A stretch of DNA of 64,000 bases from Micromonospora avicenniae (GTDB lineage Bacteria > Actinomycetota > Actinomycetes > Mycobacteriales > Micromonosporaceae). The position numbers were made by a program, and so were the translations under genes. This document shows, piece after piece, positions 41,434 to 49,547 of the stretch. Location: positions 248,001 to 312,000 of the forward strand of contig NZ_FTNF01000001.1 in NCBI RefSeq assembly GCF_900156065.1. Reading direction: 5' to 3'. The notes beneath the pieces are model-generated. The model worked only from the letters and a program-made list of their open reading frames with translations. It searched no databases and was not told the DNA's origin. Every line of letters begins with the position of its first letter. The stretch's first letter is position 1.

Positions 41434-41547
41434 AGGAGGCAGCGTAGCGCCGGCCCGCGCGGAACGGCCGCCGCTCGCGACGGTCGCCCCGCAGGCGGCC
41501 GGTCGAGCCGCCAGAATGGGACGAGGCGACAGGATCGGAGGGGCGGC

Positions 41548-42612
41548 GTGGGTACGAGCAGCGAGGGCGGCAGGACCGAGACCGACGAGGAGGTGCTGCT
41601 GCGCACCGGCGGCAAGTACGTGGAGCCGGGTGGTGAGTTCACCCGCGACCAGCGGTACATCGCGACCCGGATCACCGCCGACGGGCGGGACGGCTACCCG
41701 GTGGAACCGGGACGCTACCGGCTCGCGATCAGCCGGGCCTGCCCCTGGGCGAGCCGCCTGGTCATCGTCCGCCGGCTGCTGGGCCTGGAGGATGCCATCT
41801 CGATGGCGATGGCCGGCCCGACGCACGACAAGCGCAGCTGGACGTTCGACCTCGACCCGGGTGGGCGGGACCCGGTGCTCGGCATCGAGCGGCTGGCCGA
41901 CGCCTACTTCAAGCGGTTCCCCGGCTACGACCGGGGCATCACCGTGCCGGCGATGGTGGACGTGCCGACCGGTCAGGTGGTGACCAACGACTACGCGCAG
42001 ATGAGTCTCGACCTCTCCACCGAGTGGACGGCCTACCACCGCGAGGGCGCGCCGGACCTCTACCCGGAGCGGCTGCGTGGCGAGATCGACGAGGTCAACA
42101 AGCTGGTGTTCAAGGACGTCAACAACGGCGTCTACCGCTGCGGGTTCGCCGGCAGCCAGGAGGCGTACGAGAAGGCGTACCGCCGGCTCTTCGACCGGCT
42201 GGACTGGTTGAGCGAGCGGCTGACCGGCCAGCGCTACCTGGTCGGGGACACCATCACCGAGGCCGACGTGCGGCTGTTCACCACGCTTGTGCGTTTCGAC
42301 CCGGTCTACCACGGCCACTTCAAGTGCAACCGGCAGAAGCTCACCGAGATGCCGGTGCTGTGGGCGTACGCCCGGGACCTGTTCCAGACCCCCGGCTTCG
42401 GGGACACGGTCGACTTCGACCAGATCAAGCGGCACTACTACGAGGTGCACCGGGACATCAACCCGACCGGCATCGTGCCGCTCGGGCCCGACCTGGCCAA
42501 CTGGCTCACGCCGCACGGCCGGGAGGCGCTCGGCGGCCGTCCGTTCGGTGACGGCACCCCGCCTCCGCCGCCCGCGGAGCCGGTCGACCCCGCGCACACC
42601 CCGCTGCGCTGA
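41548..42612 (+). CDS. Glutathionyl-hydroquinone reductase-like (YqjG/ECM4) enzyme
   Basis: 354 aa from GTG, with GGAGGGG upstream. The catalytic site ISRACPWASR (Cys65) matches the CPWA motif of S-glutathionyl-hydroquinone reductases, and the C-terminal GST-like helical domain includes YLVGDTITEADVRLFTTLVR. The CxW and Y pattern (YHGHFKCN) is also family-like. Actinomycetes use mycothiol, not glutathione, so the thiol partner is uncertain. It lies opposite the nuo genes, where a quinone link is tempting but unproven. Confidence 0.85.
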   Translation: MGTSSEGGRTETDEEVLLRTGGKYVEPGGEFTRDQRYIATRITADGRDGYPVEPGRYRLAISRACPWASRLVIVRRLLGLEDAISMAMAGPTHDKRSWTFDLDPGGRDPVLGIERLADAYFKRFPGYDRGITVPAMVDVPTGQVVTNDYAQMSLDLSTEWTAYHREGAPDLYPERLRGEIDEVNKLVFKDVNNGVYRCGFAGSQEAYEKAYRRLFDRLDWLSERLTGQRYLVGDTITEADVRLFTTLVRFDPVYHGHFKCNRQKLTEMPVLWAYARDLFQTPGFGDTVDFDQIKRHYYEVHRDINPTGIVPLGPDLANWLTPHGREALGGRPFGDGTPPPPPAEPVDPAHTPLR

Positions 42613-42625
42613 GCAGGCTCGCCGG

Positions 42626-42654
42626 TGAAGCCCCTCCCTCGCGGAGGGGCTTCA
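42626..42654. terminator. Bidirectional terminator between the reductase and nuoH
   Basis: TGAAGCCCCTCC pairs with GGAGGGGCTTCA (12 bp, loop CTCGC), between two convergent genes; TCAATC follows on the plus side. Confidence 0.8.
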
Positions 42655-42686
42655 ATCTGCCGGTACGCCGACGTGCGGGGGGTGGC

Positions 42687-43649
42687 TCACAGGGCGACGC
42701 GGACCGCGGCGGTGAGGACCAGCTGCGCCAGGGACGCCGGAACGAGGACCAGCCAGCAGAGACGCTGGAGCTGGTCCTCCCGCAGCCGCGGGTACGACAC
42801 CCGGAGCCAAATGATCACGAAGGCGACGGCGAACACCTTGAGCAGGGTCCAGAGCCAGCCGAGTTGGTCGTCGGCGAACGGCCCGTGCCAGCCACCGAGG
42901 AAGAGCACGGTGGTCAGCGCCGCGATCACCACGATGCCGACGTACTCGGCCAGCAGGAAGAACGCGAAGCGCAGCCCGGTGTACTCCGTCATGTAGCCGA
43001 AGACCAGCTCGGAGTCGGCGACCGGCATGTCGAACGGCGGACGGCGGATCTCGGCGAGCCCGGCCATGAAGAAGACGATCATCGCGGGCGCCTGCCAGAG
43101 CAGCCACCAGGGCCGCCACGCCTCGACGATGCCCGACAGGCTGAGCGTCCCCGCCGCCATCGCCACCGATGCCGCGGCCAGCACCAACGGCAGCTCGTAG
43201 CCGAGCAGCTGCGCGGCCCCGCGCAACCCGCCGAGCAGGCTGTACTTGTTGGCCGAGGCCCAGGCCGACATCAGCACGGCCAGCACCCCGACACCCACCA
43301 CCGCGAGCACGAAGAAGAGCCCGACGTCCAGCGGCTGCCCGACCAGGTCGTTCGGGCCGAGCGGGATCACCAGCAGCACGAGCAGGTACGGCACCAGCGC
43401 GACCACCGGCGCCAGGCGGAAGACGGACCGGTCCGCGTCGCGCGGAGTGACGTCCTCCTTCTGCACGAACTTGAGCCCGTCGGCGACGAGCTGCGCCCAG
43501 CCGTGGAACGCGCCCGCGTACATCGGGCCGAGCCGGCCCTGCATGTGCGCCATCACCTTGTGCTCGGCCTGTCCGACCAGCAGCGGCAGGACGAGGAAGG
43601 CGACCAGCACCGCTGCGACCCGGATCAGCAGCTCCAACCAGATCGGCAT
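42687..43649 (-). CDS. nuoH: NADH-quinone oxidoreductase subunit H
   Basis: Membrane subunit lining the quinone cavity, 320 aa, eight or so helices. Family marks: LLVGQAEHKVMAHMQGRLGP, NKYSLLGGLRGAAQLLGYEL and GLAEIRRPPFDMPVADSELV. The ATG overlaps the nuoC stop (ATGA). No nuoI follows directly; the next gene on this strand is the SnoaL protein. Confidence 0.94.
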   Translation of the reverse strand: MPIWLELLIRVAAVLVAFLVLPLLVGQAEHKVMAHMQGRLGPMYAGAFHGWAQLVADGLKFVQKEDVTPRDADRSVFRLAPVVALVPYLLVLLVIPLGPNDLVGQPLDVGLFFVLAVVGVGVLAVLMSAWASANKYSLLGGLRGAAQLLGYELPLVLAAASVAMAAGTLSLSGIVEAWRPWWLLWQAPAMIVFFMAGLAEIRRPPFDMPVADSELVFGYMTEYTGLRFAFFLLAEYVGIVVIAALTTVLFLGGWHGPFADDQLGWLWTLLKVFAVAFVIIWLRVSYPRLREDQLQRLCWLVLVPASLAQLVLTAAVRVAL

Positions 43650-44707
43650 CAGGATGCGTCCCTGTCGTCGCCGGTGCGGCCGACCTCACCGGGCGGGGTC
43701 GTCGGGCGCGCCGCGTGGTCCGCTGCCGGACCACCAGCCGTCGGGCTCGACCCCTCGGCGGCGGTCGCCCCACCCGATCCGCCGGACGCCGCCGGGCCTC
43801 CGGCGGCCTCCGGGCCGCCGTCGGTCGCTCCGGGGAGGTCAGGCGTCGTGGCCGAACCGCGGCGGGCCGCCGGGCCGCCGTCGGTCGCTCCGGGGAGGTC
43901 AGGCGTCGTGGCCGAACCGCGGCGGGCCGCCGGGCCGCCGTCGGTCGCTCCGGGGAGGTCAGGCGTCGTGGCCGAACCGCGGCGGGCCGCCGGGCCGCCG
44001 TCGGTCGGGGCCGGTCGGCCGGTACGCCCGGCACGGGCCCCCGGGGCCGGTCGCGCGGGCCGGTCACCGGCCGGGCGAGCCGGCGTGCCGCCACGCCGCC
44101 CCTCGCCCGCACCGCCGGCGCCGGCCGGGGTGGGCGTGGTACCCCACTCCCCGGGCGCGGGCACACCCGGCGGGCGGATCGGTCGTCGGCCGCCGCCCGC
44201 CTCGGACTCGCCCGGCTCCTTGGCTCCCGGCCACGGTTTGGCCACCCGGGAGGCCAGCACGAACTCCTTGCGCAGCGGATGCCCCTCGAACTCCGGCGGC
44301 AGCAGCAGCGGACGCAGCCCGGCGTGACCGGCGAAGTCGATGCCGAACATCTCGTGCGTCTCCCGCTCGTGCCAGTCCGCTCCTGGGTAGAGGTCGACCA
44401 CCGAGGCGACCGTGGACGCCTCGCGCGGGACCCGGGTACGCAGCAACAGGCCGTGCCGATGCCGGGTCGACCAGAGGTGCGCCACCACGTCGAACCCCCC
44501 GGCAAGCTCGTCCACGGCCGAGAGCCAGTCGAAGAAGTCGCAGTTCAGCTCCGCGTCGTCGCGGGCGGTACGGACGGCGTCCCGCCAGCTGGCCAGCGGC
44601 ACGTCCACCGTGGCGCGGGCATGCCTGGCACCACCGGAGACCGAGGGGGTGGTCTCGGCCGGCGCGAGCAGCGTGGCCATCCGGCTGCCGACCTCTTCCG
44701 GAGTCAT
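43649..44707 (-). CDS. nuoC: NADH-quinone oxidoreductase subunit C with repeat-bearing tail
   Basis: Peripheral-arm 30-kDa subunit. Residues 1-185 are the NuoC core with the signature HERETHEMFGIDFAGHAGLR and PPEFEGHPLRKEFV. The remaining 165 residues are a disordered Gly/Pro/Ala/Arg tail, with a 20-residue unit (ATDGGPAARRGSATTPDLPG) repeated three times plus partial ends. The tail roughly doubles the usual length. It precedes nuoH with a 4-nt overlap. nuoD, normally next, is absent. Confidence 0.92.
   Translation of the reverse strand: MTPEEVGSRMATLLAPAETTPSVSGGARHARATVDVPLASWRDAVRTARDDAELNCDFFDWLSAVDELAGGFDVVAHLWSTRHRHGLLLRTRVPREASTVASVVDLYPGADWHERETHEMFGIDFAGHAGLRPLLLPPEFEGHPLRKEFVLASRVAKPWPGAKEPGESEAGGGRRPIRPPGVPAPGEWGTTPTPAGAGGAGEGRRGGTPARPAGDRPARPAPGARAGRTGRPAPTDGGPAARRGSATTPDLPGATDGGPAARRGSATTPDLPGATDGGPAARRGSATTPDLPGATDGGPEAAGGPAASGGSGGATAAEGSSPTAGGPAADHAARPTTPPGEVGRTGDDRDAS
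43810..44009 (-). repeat. Perfect 60-bp tandem repeats inside nuoC
   Basis: Three consecutive 60-bp units (43861, 43921 and the preceding unit from about 43810) and a partial fourth agree base for base over long stretches. The period is a multiple of three, so the frame is kept. Identity implies recent expansion or gene conversion. Confidence 0.9.
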
Positions 44708-44849
44708 GCGCTGATCCTAGGGCCTGCTTCATGAGGCCCGCCCGAGCGAGCCGAGCACCAGGCGGCGGTCCGGCAGGGCGGGTTCGTCCGGATACGCCCA
44801 AGCAATGATCTGCCGCTTTGCCCTTCGGGAGGTCGGCGGAGGGGCGAAG

Positions 44850-45905
44850 ATGACAGACGTGCGCGCTGTGACTGTGGCCCCCGGGACCGCCAACTCGCTG
44901 GAGTTGATCGAGGACTACCCGGAACCGGCCCCCGAGGAGGGATCGATCCTGGTCGAGTCCCTGGCCATCGGCATCTGCGGCACTGATCACGAGATCATCG
45001 CCGGCGAGTACGGCGAGGCGCCCCCGGGCGAACGGCGCCTGGTGATCGGGCACGAGTCGCTGGGCCGGGTGCTGGAGGACCCGACCGGCACCCTTCAGCC
45101 GGGCGACCTGGTGGCCGGGATCGTCCGGCATCCGGACCCGGTGCCCTGCCCGAACTGCGCGGTCGGCGAGTGGGACATGTGCCGCAACGGCCGCTACACG
45201 GAGCACGGCATCAAGGCGCTGCCCGGATTCGCCCGGGACCGCTGGCGGGTACAGCCCCCGTACGCCGTCCCGTTGGACCGGGCGCTCGGCCAGGTCGGCA
45301 TGCTGCTCGAACCGACCAGCGTCGTCGCGAAGGCGTGGGACCACATCGAACGGATCGGCCAGCGGGCCGTCTGGCAGCCGAAGATCGTCCTGGTCACGGG
45401 CGCCGGCCCGATCGGCCTGCTCGCCGCCCTGCTCGCCGCCCAGCGCGGGTTCTCCGTGCACGTGCTCGACCTCGCCACCAGCGGCCCGAAGCCGGAACTG
45501 GTTCACGCGCTGGGTGCTACCTACCATTCGGTGCCGGTCCACGAACTGGACTTCGAGCCGGACGTCGTGCTGGAGTGCACCGGGGCGCCGACCGTGGTGC
45601 TCGAGGTGATGTGCAAGGCCGCGCCGAACGGCATCGTCTGCCTGGCCGGGGTCTCCAGCGGCGGGCGCACCATCGACTTCGACGCCGGTGCGCTCAACCG
45701 GTCGCTGGTGCTGGAGAACAACGTCGTCTTCGGCTCGGTGAACGCCAACCGGCGGCACTGGGAACTGGCCGCGGACGCGCTCCGCCGGGCCGACCCGCTG
45801 TGGCTCAGTTCCCTGATCAGCCGCCGGGTGCCCGTGTCGGGGTACGCCGACGCGTACACGAACGGGCCGGACGACATCAAGGTGGTGCTGGAGTTCGCGG
45901 TCTGA
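44850..45905 (+). CDS. Zinc-dependent glucose 1-dehydrogenase-like MDR enzyme
   Basis: 351 aa from ATG with GGCGGAGGGG upstream. Medium-chain dehydrogenase: zinc site GICGTDHE (Cys43, His47) and GHES (His68, Glu69), structural cysteines near PCPNCAVGEWDMC, Rossmann motif TGAGPIGLLAAL. The spacing and EYG segment resemble archaeal-type glucose dehydrogenases. It would oxidise a sugar with NAD(P)+. It lies divergently from nuoC. Confidence 0.85.
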   Translation: MTDVRAVTVAPGTANSLELIEDYPEPAPEEGSILVESLAIGICGTDHEIIAGEYGEAPPGERRLVIGHESLGRVLEDPTGTLQPGDLVAGIVRHPDPVPCPNCAVGEWDMCRNGRYTEHGIKALPGFARDRWRVQPPYAVPLDRALGQVGMLLEPTSVVAKAWDHIERIGQRAVWQPKIVLVTGAGPIGLLAALLAAQRGFSVHVLDLATSGPKPELVHALGATYHSVPVHELDFEPDVVLECTGAPTVVLEVMCKAAPNGIVCLAGVSSGGRTIDFDAGALNRSLVLENNVVFGSVNANRRHWELAADALRRADPLWLSSLISRRVPVSGYADAYTNGPDDIKVVLEFAV

Positions 45906-45920
45906 CCCGCGCCCCGGGCA

Positions 45921-45938
45921 GCCGGCTCAGAAGCCGGC
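45921..45938. terminator. Hairpin between convergent genes
   Basis: GCCGGCT - CAGA - AGCCGGC (7 bp). The following 30 nt repeat GATGCCGGGC and overlap the DUF2252 gene end. Confidence 0.45.
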
Positions 45939-45966
45939 CGGCCCGCTGAGATGCCGGGCGTCCGGC

Positions 45967-47283
45967 TCAGATGCCGGGCAGCCGGCCGTTGCGGAACAGG
46001 TCCACGAAGAGCTGGTGGTCCTCCCGGGCGCGCAGCCCGTACGCGTGGGCGAACTCCACCAGGTGGCTCACGAAACTCGACTCGTCCCGGTCCACCGCCG
46101 TGATGATCGCCTCCTCCGTGGAGTAGTCGACCAGATCATGGCTGGACTCGTCGTCAGCGACGGAGTGCATCCGGGCCACCGCCCGGCCCAGGTCGGACAG
46201 CACCCCGGCCAGCTCATCCGGTTCGTTGACATCCGCCCAGTCCAGGTCAGCGGCGTACGGCGAGACCTCGGCGACCAGCTGGCCGACCCCGCCCAGCTCG
46301 GTGAAGCCCAGCCACGGGTCGGCGTGCGCCTGCAACGCCCGCTGCGACTCGGCCGTCCGGTGCCCCTGGTGCTGGAAGTAGGCGCGGATCGACTCGTCGG
46401 GGATGTGCCGCGCCACCGCGGGCACCTGGGCCTGCTTAATGTAGATGACGACGTCGTTCTCCAGCGCCTGGGTGTGCCCCTCCAGCAGCAGGTTGTACGA
46501 CGGCAACCCGGCCGAGCCGATGCCCACGCCCTTGCGCAGCACCACGTCCTTGATCCGGGTCTCGACCGGACGCAGCCGGGCCGAGGAGACGGGCAGCGTG
46601 CCGAGGTAAGCCTCGAAGGCGGCGCCGACCGCCTCCCGGGTGCCGTCGTCGACCTCGTACACACCGTCGCCGAGGGAGAACCGCCGCTCGTAGTTGTCGA
46701 TGGTGGTCTGCGTGGCGAGCAGGTCGACGCGGGTGTAGAGCCGGGCCTGCTGAAGCACCTGGCGCAGCACACCGTCGGCGTTGTCGAGCGTGATCGAGCC
46801 GATCGCGTCGTCGCCGCCCGCGGCGATCGCGCGCAACTCGGTGAGGTACGAGCGGGCGAACCCGGTGACCAGTTCGGTGATCGCCCGGTCGGAGAGCGCC
46901 TTGGCGTAGCCGAGCAGCGCCACACTGGCCGCGAAGCGCTTCAGATCCCACGTGAACGGCCCCACGTACGCCTCGTCGAAGTCGTTGACGTTGAACACCA
47001 GCTGCCCGGAGGCGTTCATGTAGGTGCCGAAGTTCTCGGCGTGCAGGTCACCGTGGATCCACACCCGGCTGGTGCGCTCGTCGAGGAACCGGTCGTCGGC
47101 GAAGTCGCCGCGCTGGTCGGCGTAGAAGAGCGCGGCGCTGCCCCGGTAGAAGGCGAACGGAGAGGCGGCCATCTTGCGGAACTTGCGGCGGAAGGCGGCG
47201 GGGTCGAGCGCCATCGACGCCCCGAACTCCGCGATCAACACGTCGATGATGTGGGCGGCGCGACGCTGCCCTGAGCTGCTCAT
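45967..47283 (-). CDS. DUF2252 protein (kinase-like fold), unknown function
   Basis: 438 aa. Marks of DUF2252: FYRGSAALFYADQRG near the start, VWIHGDLHAENFGT and VFNVNDFDEAYVGPFTWDLK. These resemble the catalytic-loop H-G-D and D-F motifs of aminoglycoside-kinase-like folds. No substrate is known for the family. It follows nuoB by 91 nt on the same strand and may share its transcript. Confidence 0.85.
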   Translation of the reverse strand: MSSSGQRRAAHIIDVLIAEFGASMALDPAAFRRKFRKMAASPFAFYRGSAALFYADQRGDFADDRFLDERTSRVWIHGDLHAENFGTYMNASGQLVFNVNDFDEAYVGPFTWDLKRFAASVALLGYAKALSDRAITELVTGFARSYLTELRAIAAGGDDAIGSITLDNADGVLRQVLQQARLYTRVDLLATQTTIDNYERRFSLGDGVYEVDDGTREAVGAAFEAYLGTLPVSSARLRPVETRIKDVVLRKGVGIGSAGLPSYNLLLEGHTQALENDVVIYIKQAQVPAVARHIPDESIRAYFQHQGHRTAESQRALQAHADPWLGFTELGGVGQLVAEVSPYAADLDWADVNEPDELAGVLSDLGRAVARMHSVADDESSHDLVDYSTEEAIITAVDRDESSFVSHLVEFAHAYGLRAREDHQLFVDLFRNGRLPGI

Positions 47284-47374
47284 GTGCGCAGGCTAGTCCC
47301 CCTCCGCCAACTGCTCGGTCCGGCCGGGCGCTCGGCCTGGGCGGGGACCGCCGGAACGGCCGGCGGGGCGGCGG

Positions 47375-47953
47375 TCAGCCCGCGGGTGGGCGTACCGGCG
47401 GGGCGGTGAGCGACGCCACCGAGCGCGGGACGGCGCCGTCGCTCGGCGCGGCGTCGACCGGGGCGGCGAGCAGGTCGGGGCGGGACACTCCGCCGGGGCC
47501 GGACTGCTCGGCGGCGATCTTCTCCTGCAGACGCAGGATGCCGTGCAGCAGCGCCTCCGGCCGGGGTGGGCAGCCGGGCACGTAGACGTCGACCGGAATG
47601 AGCTGGTCGACGCCCTTGGTGACCGAGTACGAGTCCCAGTAGGGGCCGCCGCAGTTTGAGCAGGCGCCGAACGAGATGACGTACTTCGGCTCGGGCATCT
47701 GGTCGTAGAGCCGCTTGATCGCCGGGGCCATCTTGTCCGTCACCGTCCCGGAGACCACCATGAGGTCAGCCTGACGGGGACCGTGCGCGAATGGGATCAC
47801 CCCGAGCCGCATGAAGTCGTGCCGGCTCATGCTCGTCGCGATGAACTCGATCGCGCAGCAGGCCAGGCCGAAGTTGAAGACCCAGAGCGAGTAGCGGCGG
47901 CCCCAGTTCAGCACGAACCGGATCGGCTCGCCGAGCACTGCCGGCAGCTGCAC
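47375..47953 (-). CDS. nuoB: NADH-quinone oxidoreductase subunit B (N2 cluster)
   Basis: 192 aa from GTG. The four ligands of the terminal N2 [4Fe-4S] cluster are visible: Cys32-Cys33 in GLACCAIEF, Cys98 in GACSNCGG and Cys128 in [13 protein letters not shown] 45-residue Ala/Pro tail follows the usual end. It is isolated from the other nuo genes by a DUF2252 gene and an opposite-strand dehydrogenase. Cluster N2 passes electrons to quinone at the B-D interface, yet nuoD is not in the window. Confidence 0.94.
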   Translation of the reverse strand: MQLPAVLGEPIRFVLNWGRRYSLWVFNFGLACCAIEFIATSMSRHDFMRLGVIPFAHGPRQADLMVVSGTVTDKMAPAIKRLYDQMPEPKYVISFGACSNCGGPYWDSYSVTKGVDQLIPVDVYVPGCPPRPEALLHGILRLQEKIAAEQSGPGGVSRPDLLAAPVDAAPSDGAVPRSVASLTAPPVRPPAG

Positions 47954-48062
47954 GAACGCCCCCTTCCCGAACCTTCGGCCCAGTCAACCACAGCCGCCGG
48001 CCACCCCGGACGGCCGGCGGCGGGTCACCCGGTGATCCCACGGGTAGGCGGAGCGTCGCCGG

Positions 48063-49547
48063 TCACCAGCTGGGCCGCTGGAGCAGGCCGACGAACTCCA
48101 CCAGCAGCCGCTCCCGCAGGGCCGGGGGCGCGGCGTCGAGCAGCGTGTTCACCAGCGCCATCCGTCCGGGCAGGGCACCGGCGGAGCCCGCCAGGCCCAG
48201 GCCGGTGGCGAGCCCACCCACCAGTTCGGGGGTGAGCGCCTCCGGGGTGAGCGTGCCGGCGAGGGTGAGCAGCTCCTCGGGCAGCACGACCGGGCCGGCT
48301 GCCCGGGCGGCTTTCGCCGCCTCGGCCAGCGCCGGGCCGAACTCGCCCACCCGGGGGGCCACCGCCGCGGTCACCGTGAGGTGCACGCTGGCCGGCAGCC
48401 CGGCGTACGACAGCTGCGGCTGGGTGTGCCAGCCCCGGGCGGTCAGCTCGTCGACCAGCACGAACAAATCGAGTTCCGGGTCGGTGGCGGTGAAACAGAC
48501 GACAGTGGACTCCGGCTCGGCCATCAGTCGCAGCCCGGGTACGCCGCGTACGGCTTCGGTCAACTCGGCCACCGCCTTCCGGGTCGCTGCCGCCAGGCGC
48601 AGGTAGCCGTCGTCGCCGAGGTGCCGCAGGGTGGCGTACGCCGCGGCGATGGGGCCGCCCGAACGCGTCGAGGCGATCGTCGGGTTGATCATCGTGTAGC
48701 CGGGCCAGTCGGCGTACGCGAAGTACTGCGGGGCGCGCAGTGCCGGATCACGGTGCAGCAGCACGGAGACGCCCTTCGGCGCGTACGCGTACTTGTGCAG
48801 GTCGACCGAGATCGAGGTGACCCCGGGCACCCCGAAGTCGAACGCCGGTACGGGCGCACCGAGCCGACGCAGGTACGGCAGTGTCCAGCCACCGAAGCAG
48901 GCGTCCACGTGGCAGCGCACCCCCGCCGCCGAGGCCGCTGCGGCGATCTCGGCGACCGGATCGATCACGCCGTGCGCGTACGACGGTGCGGAGCAGGCCA
49001 CCAGCACGGTGTCCGGCCCGAGAGCGGCGGCAGTCTCGGCCGGGTCGGGGCGCAGCGTCTTCGGGTCGACCGGCACCACGTCGAGCGCCACCCGCAGGTA
49101 GTGGGCCGCCTTGGCGAAGGCCGCGTGCCCGCTCGCCGGCACCACGAGCCGGGGCGTGGTGATCTCCGGGTGGGCGTCCCGGGCCGCCTTGACCGCCAGG
49201 ATCAGCGACTCGGTGCCGCCGCTGGTGACGCTGCCGACCACGTCCGGCGCGGTGCTGCCGGGTCCACCACCGAGCAGGCCGGCCGCCGCACCGACCAGGG
49301 CGTTCTCCATGGCCAGCAGGGACGGGAACGCGGTCGGATCAAGCCCGTTGACGTGCGCGCCGGCCGCGTGCGCCGTGGCGGCCAACTCGTCCAGGCCGGG
49401 CACGGCCGGGTCGTAGACGTACGCGAAGAGCTGCCCACCGTGCGTCGGTCGATCCTGCGCACGCAGCAGACGGATCTCGTCGAGCACCCGCTCGGCGGGG
49501 ATTCCGTGCTCCGGCAGCGCGCTTGCGTCGGTCCGCTCGTCGGTCAT
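48063..49547 (-). CDS. PLP-dependent lyase/decarboxylase (sphingosine-1-phosphate-lyase-like)
   Basis: 494 aa, beginning MTDERTDASALPEHGIPAER. Fold-type I PLP enzyme of the group II decarboxylase/DPL1 kind: TSGGTESL (phosphate cup), Asp215 in HVDACFGG, and the Schiff-base Lys252 in SVDLHKYAYAPKG. The C-terminal 80 residues are less conserved. It overlaps the transporter gene upstream by 4 nt, so the two probably act on the same compound. The precise substrate (long-chain base phosphate or amino acid) cannot be read from sequence. Confidence 0.8.
   Translation of the reverse strand: MTDERTDASALPEHGIPAERVLDEIRLLRAQDRPTHGGQLFAYVYDPAVPGLDELAATAHAAGAHVNGLDPTAFPSLLAMENALVGAAAGLLGGGPGSTAPDVVGSVTSGGTESLILAVKAARDAHPEITTPRLVVPASGHAAFAKAAHYLRVALDVVPVDPKTLRPDPAETAAALGPDTVLVACSAPSYAHGVIDPVAEIAAAASAAGVRCHVDACFGGWTLPYLRRLGAPVPAFDFGVPGVTSISVDLHKYAYAPKGVSVLLHRDPALRAPQYFAYADWPGYTMINPTIASTRSGGPIAAAYATLRHLGDDGYLRLAAATRKAVAELTEAVRGVPGLRLMAEPESTVVCFTATDPELDLFVLVDELTARGWHTQPQLSYAGLPASVHLTVTAAVAPRVGEFGPALAEAAKAARAAGPVVLPEELLTLAGTLTPEALTPELVGGLATGLGLAGSAGALPGRMALVNTLLDAAPPALRERLLVEFVGLLQRPSW

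Noticed and set aside
43810..44009. CRISPR-like array
   Set aside because: Units are contiguous with no unique spacers, keep the nuoC frame and encode a 20-residue repeat.
33830..48062. Hidden nuoD or nuoA between the nuo genes
   Set aside because: I looked on both strands for the NuoD and NuoA patterns in the gaps and interleaved genes and found none.
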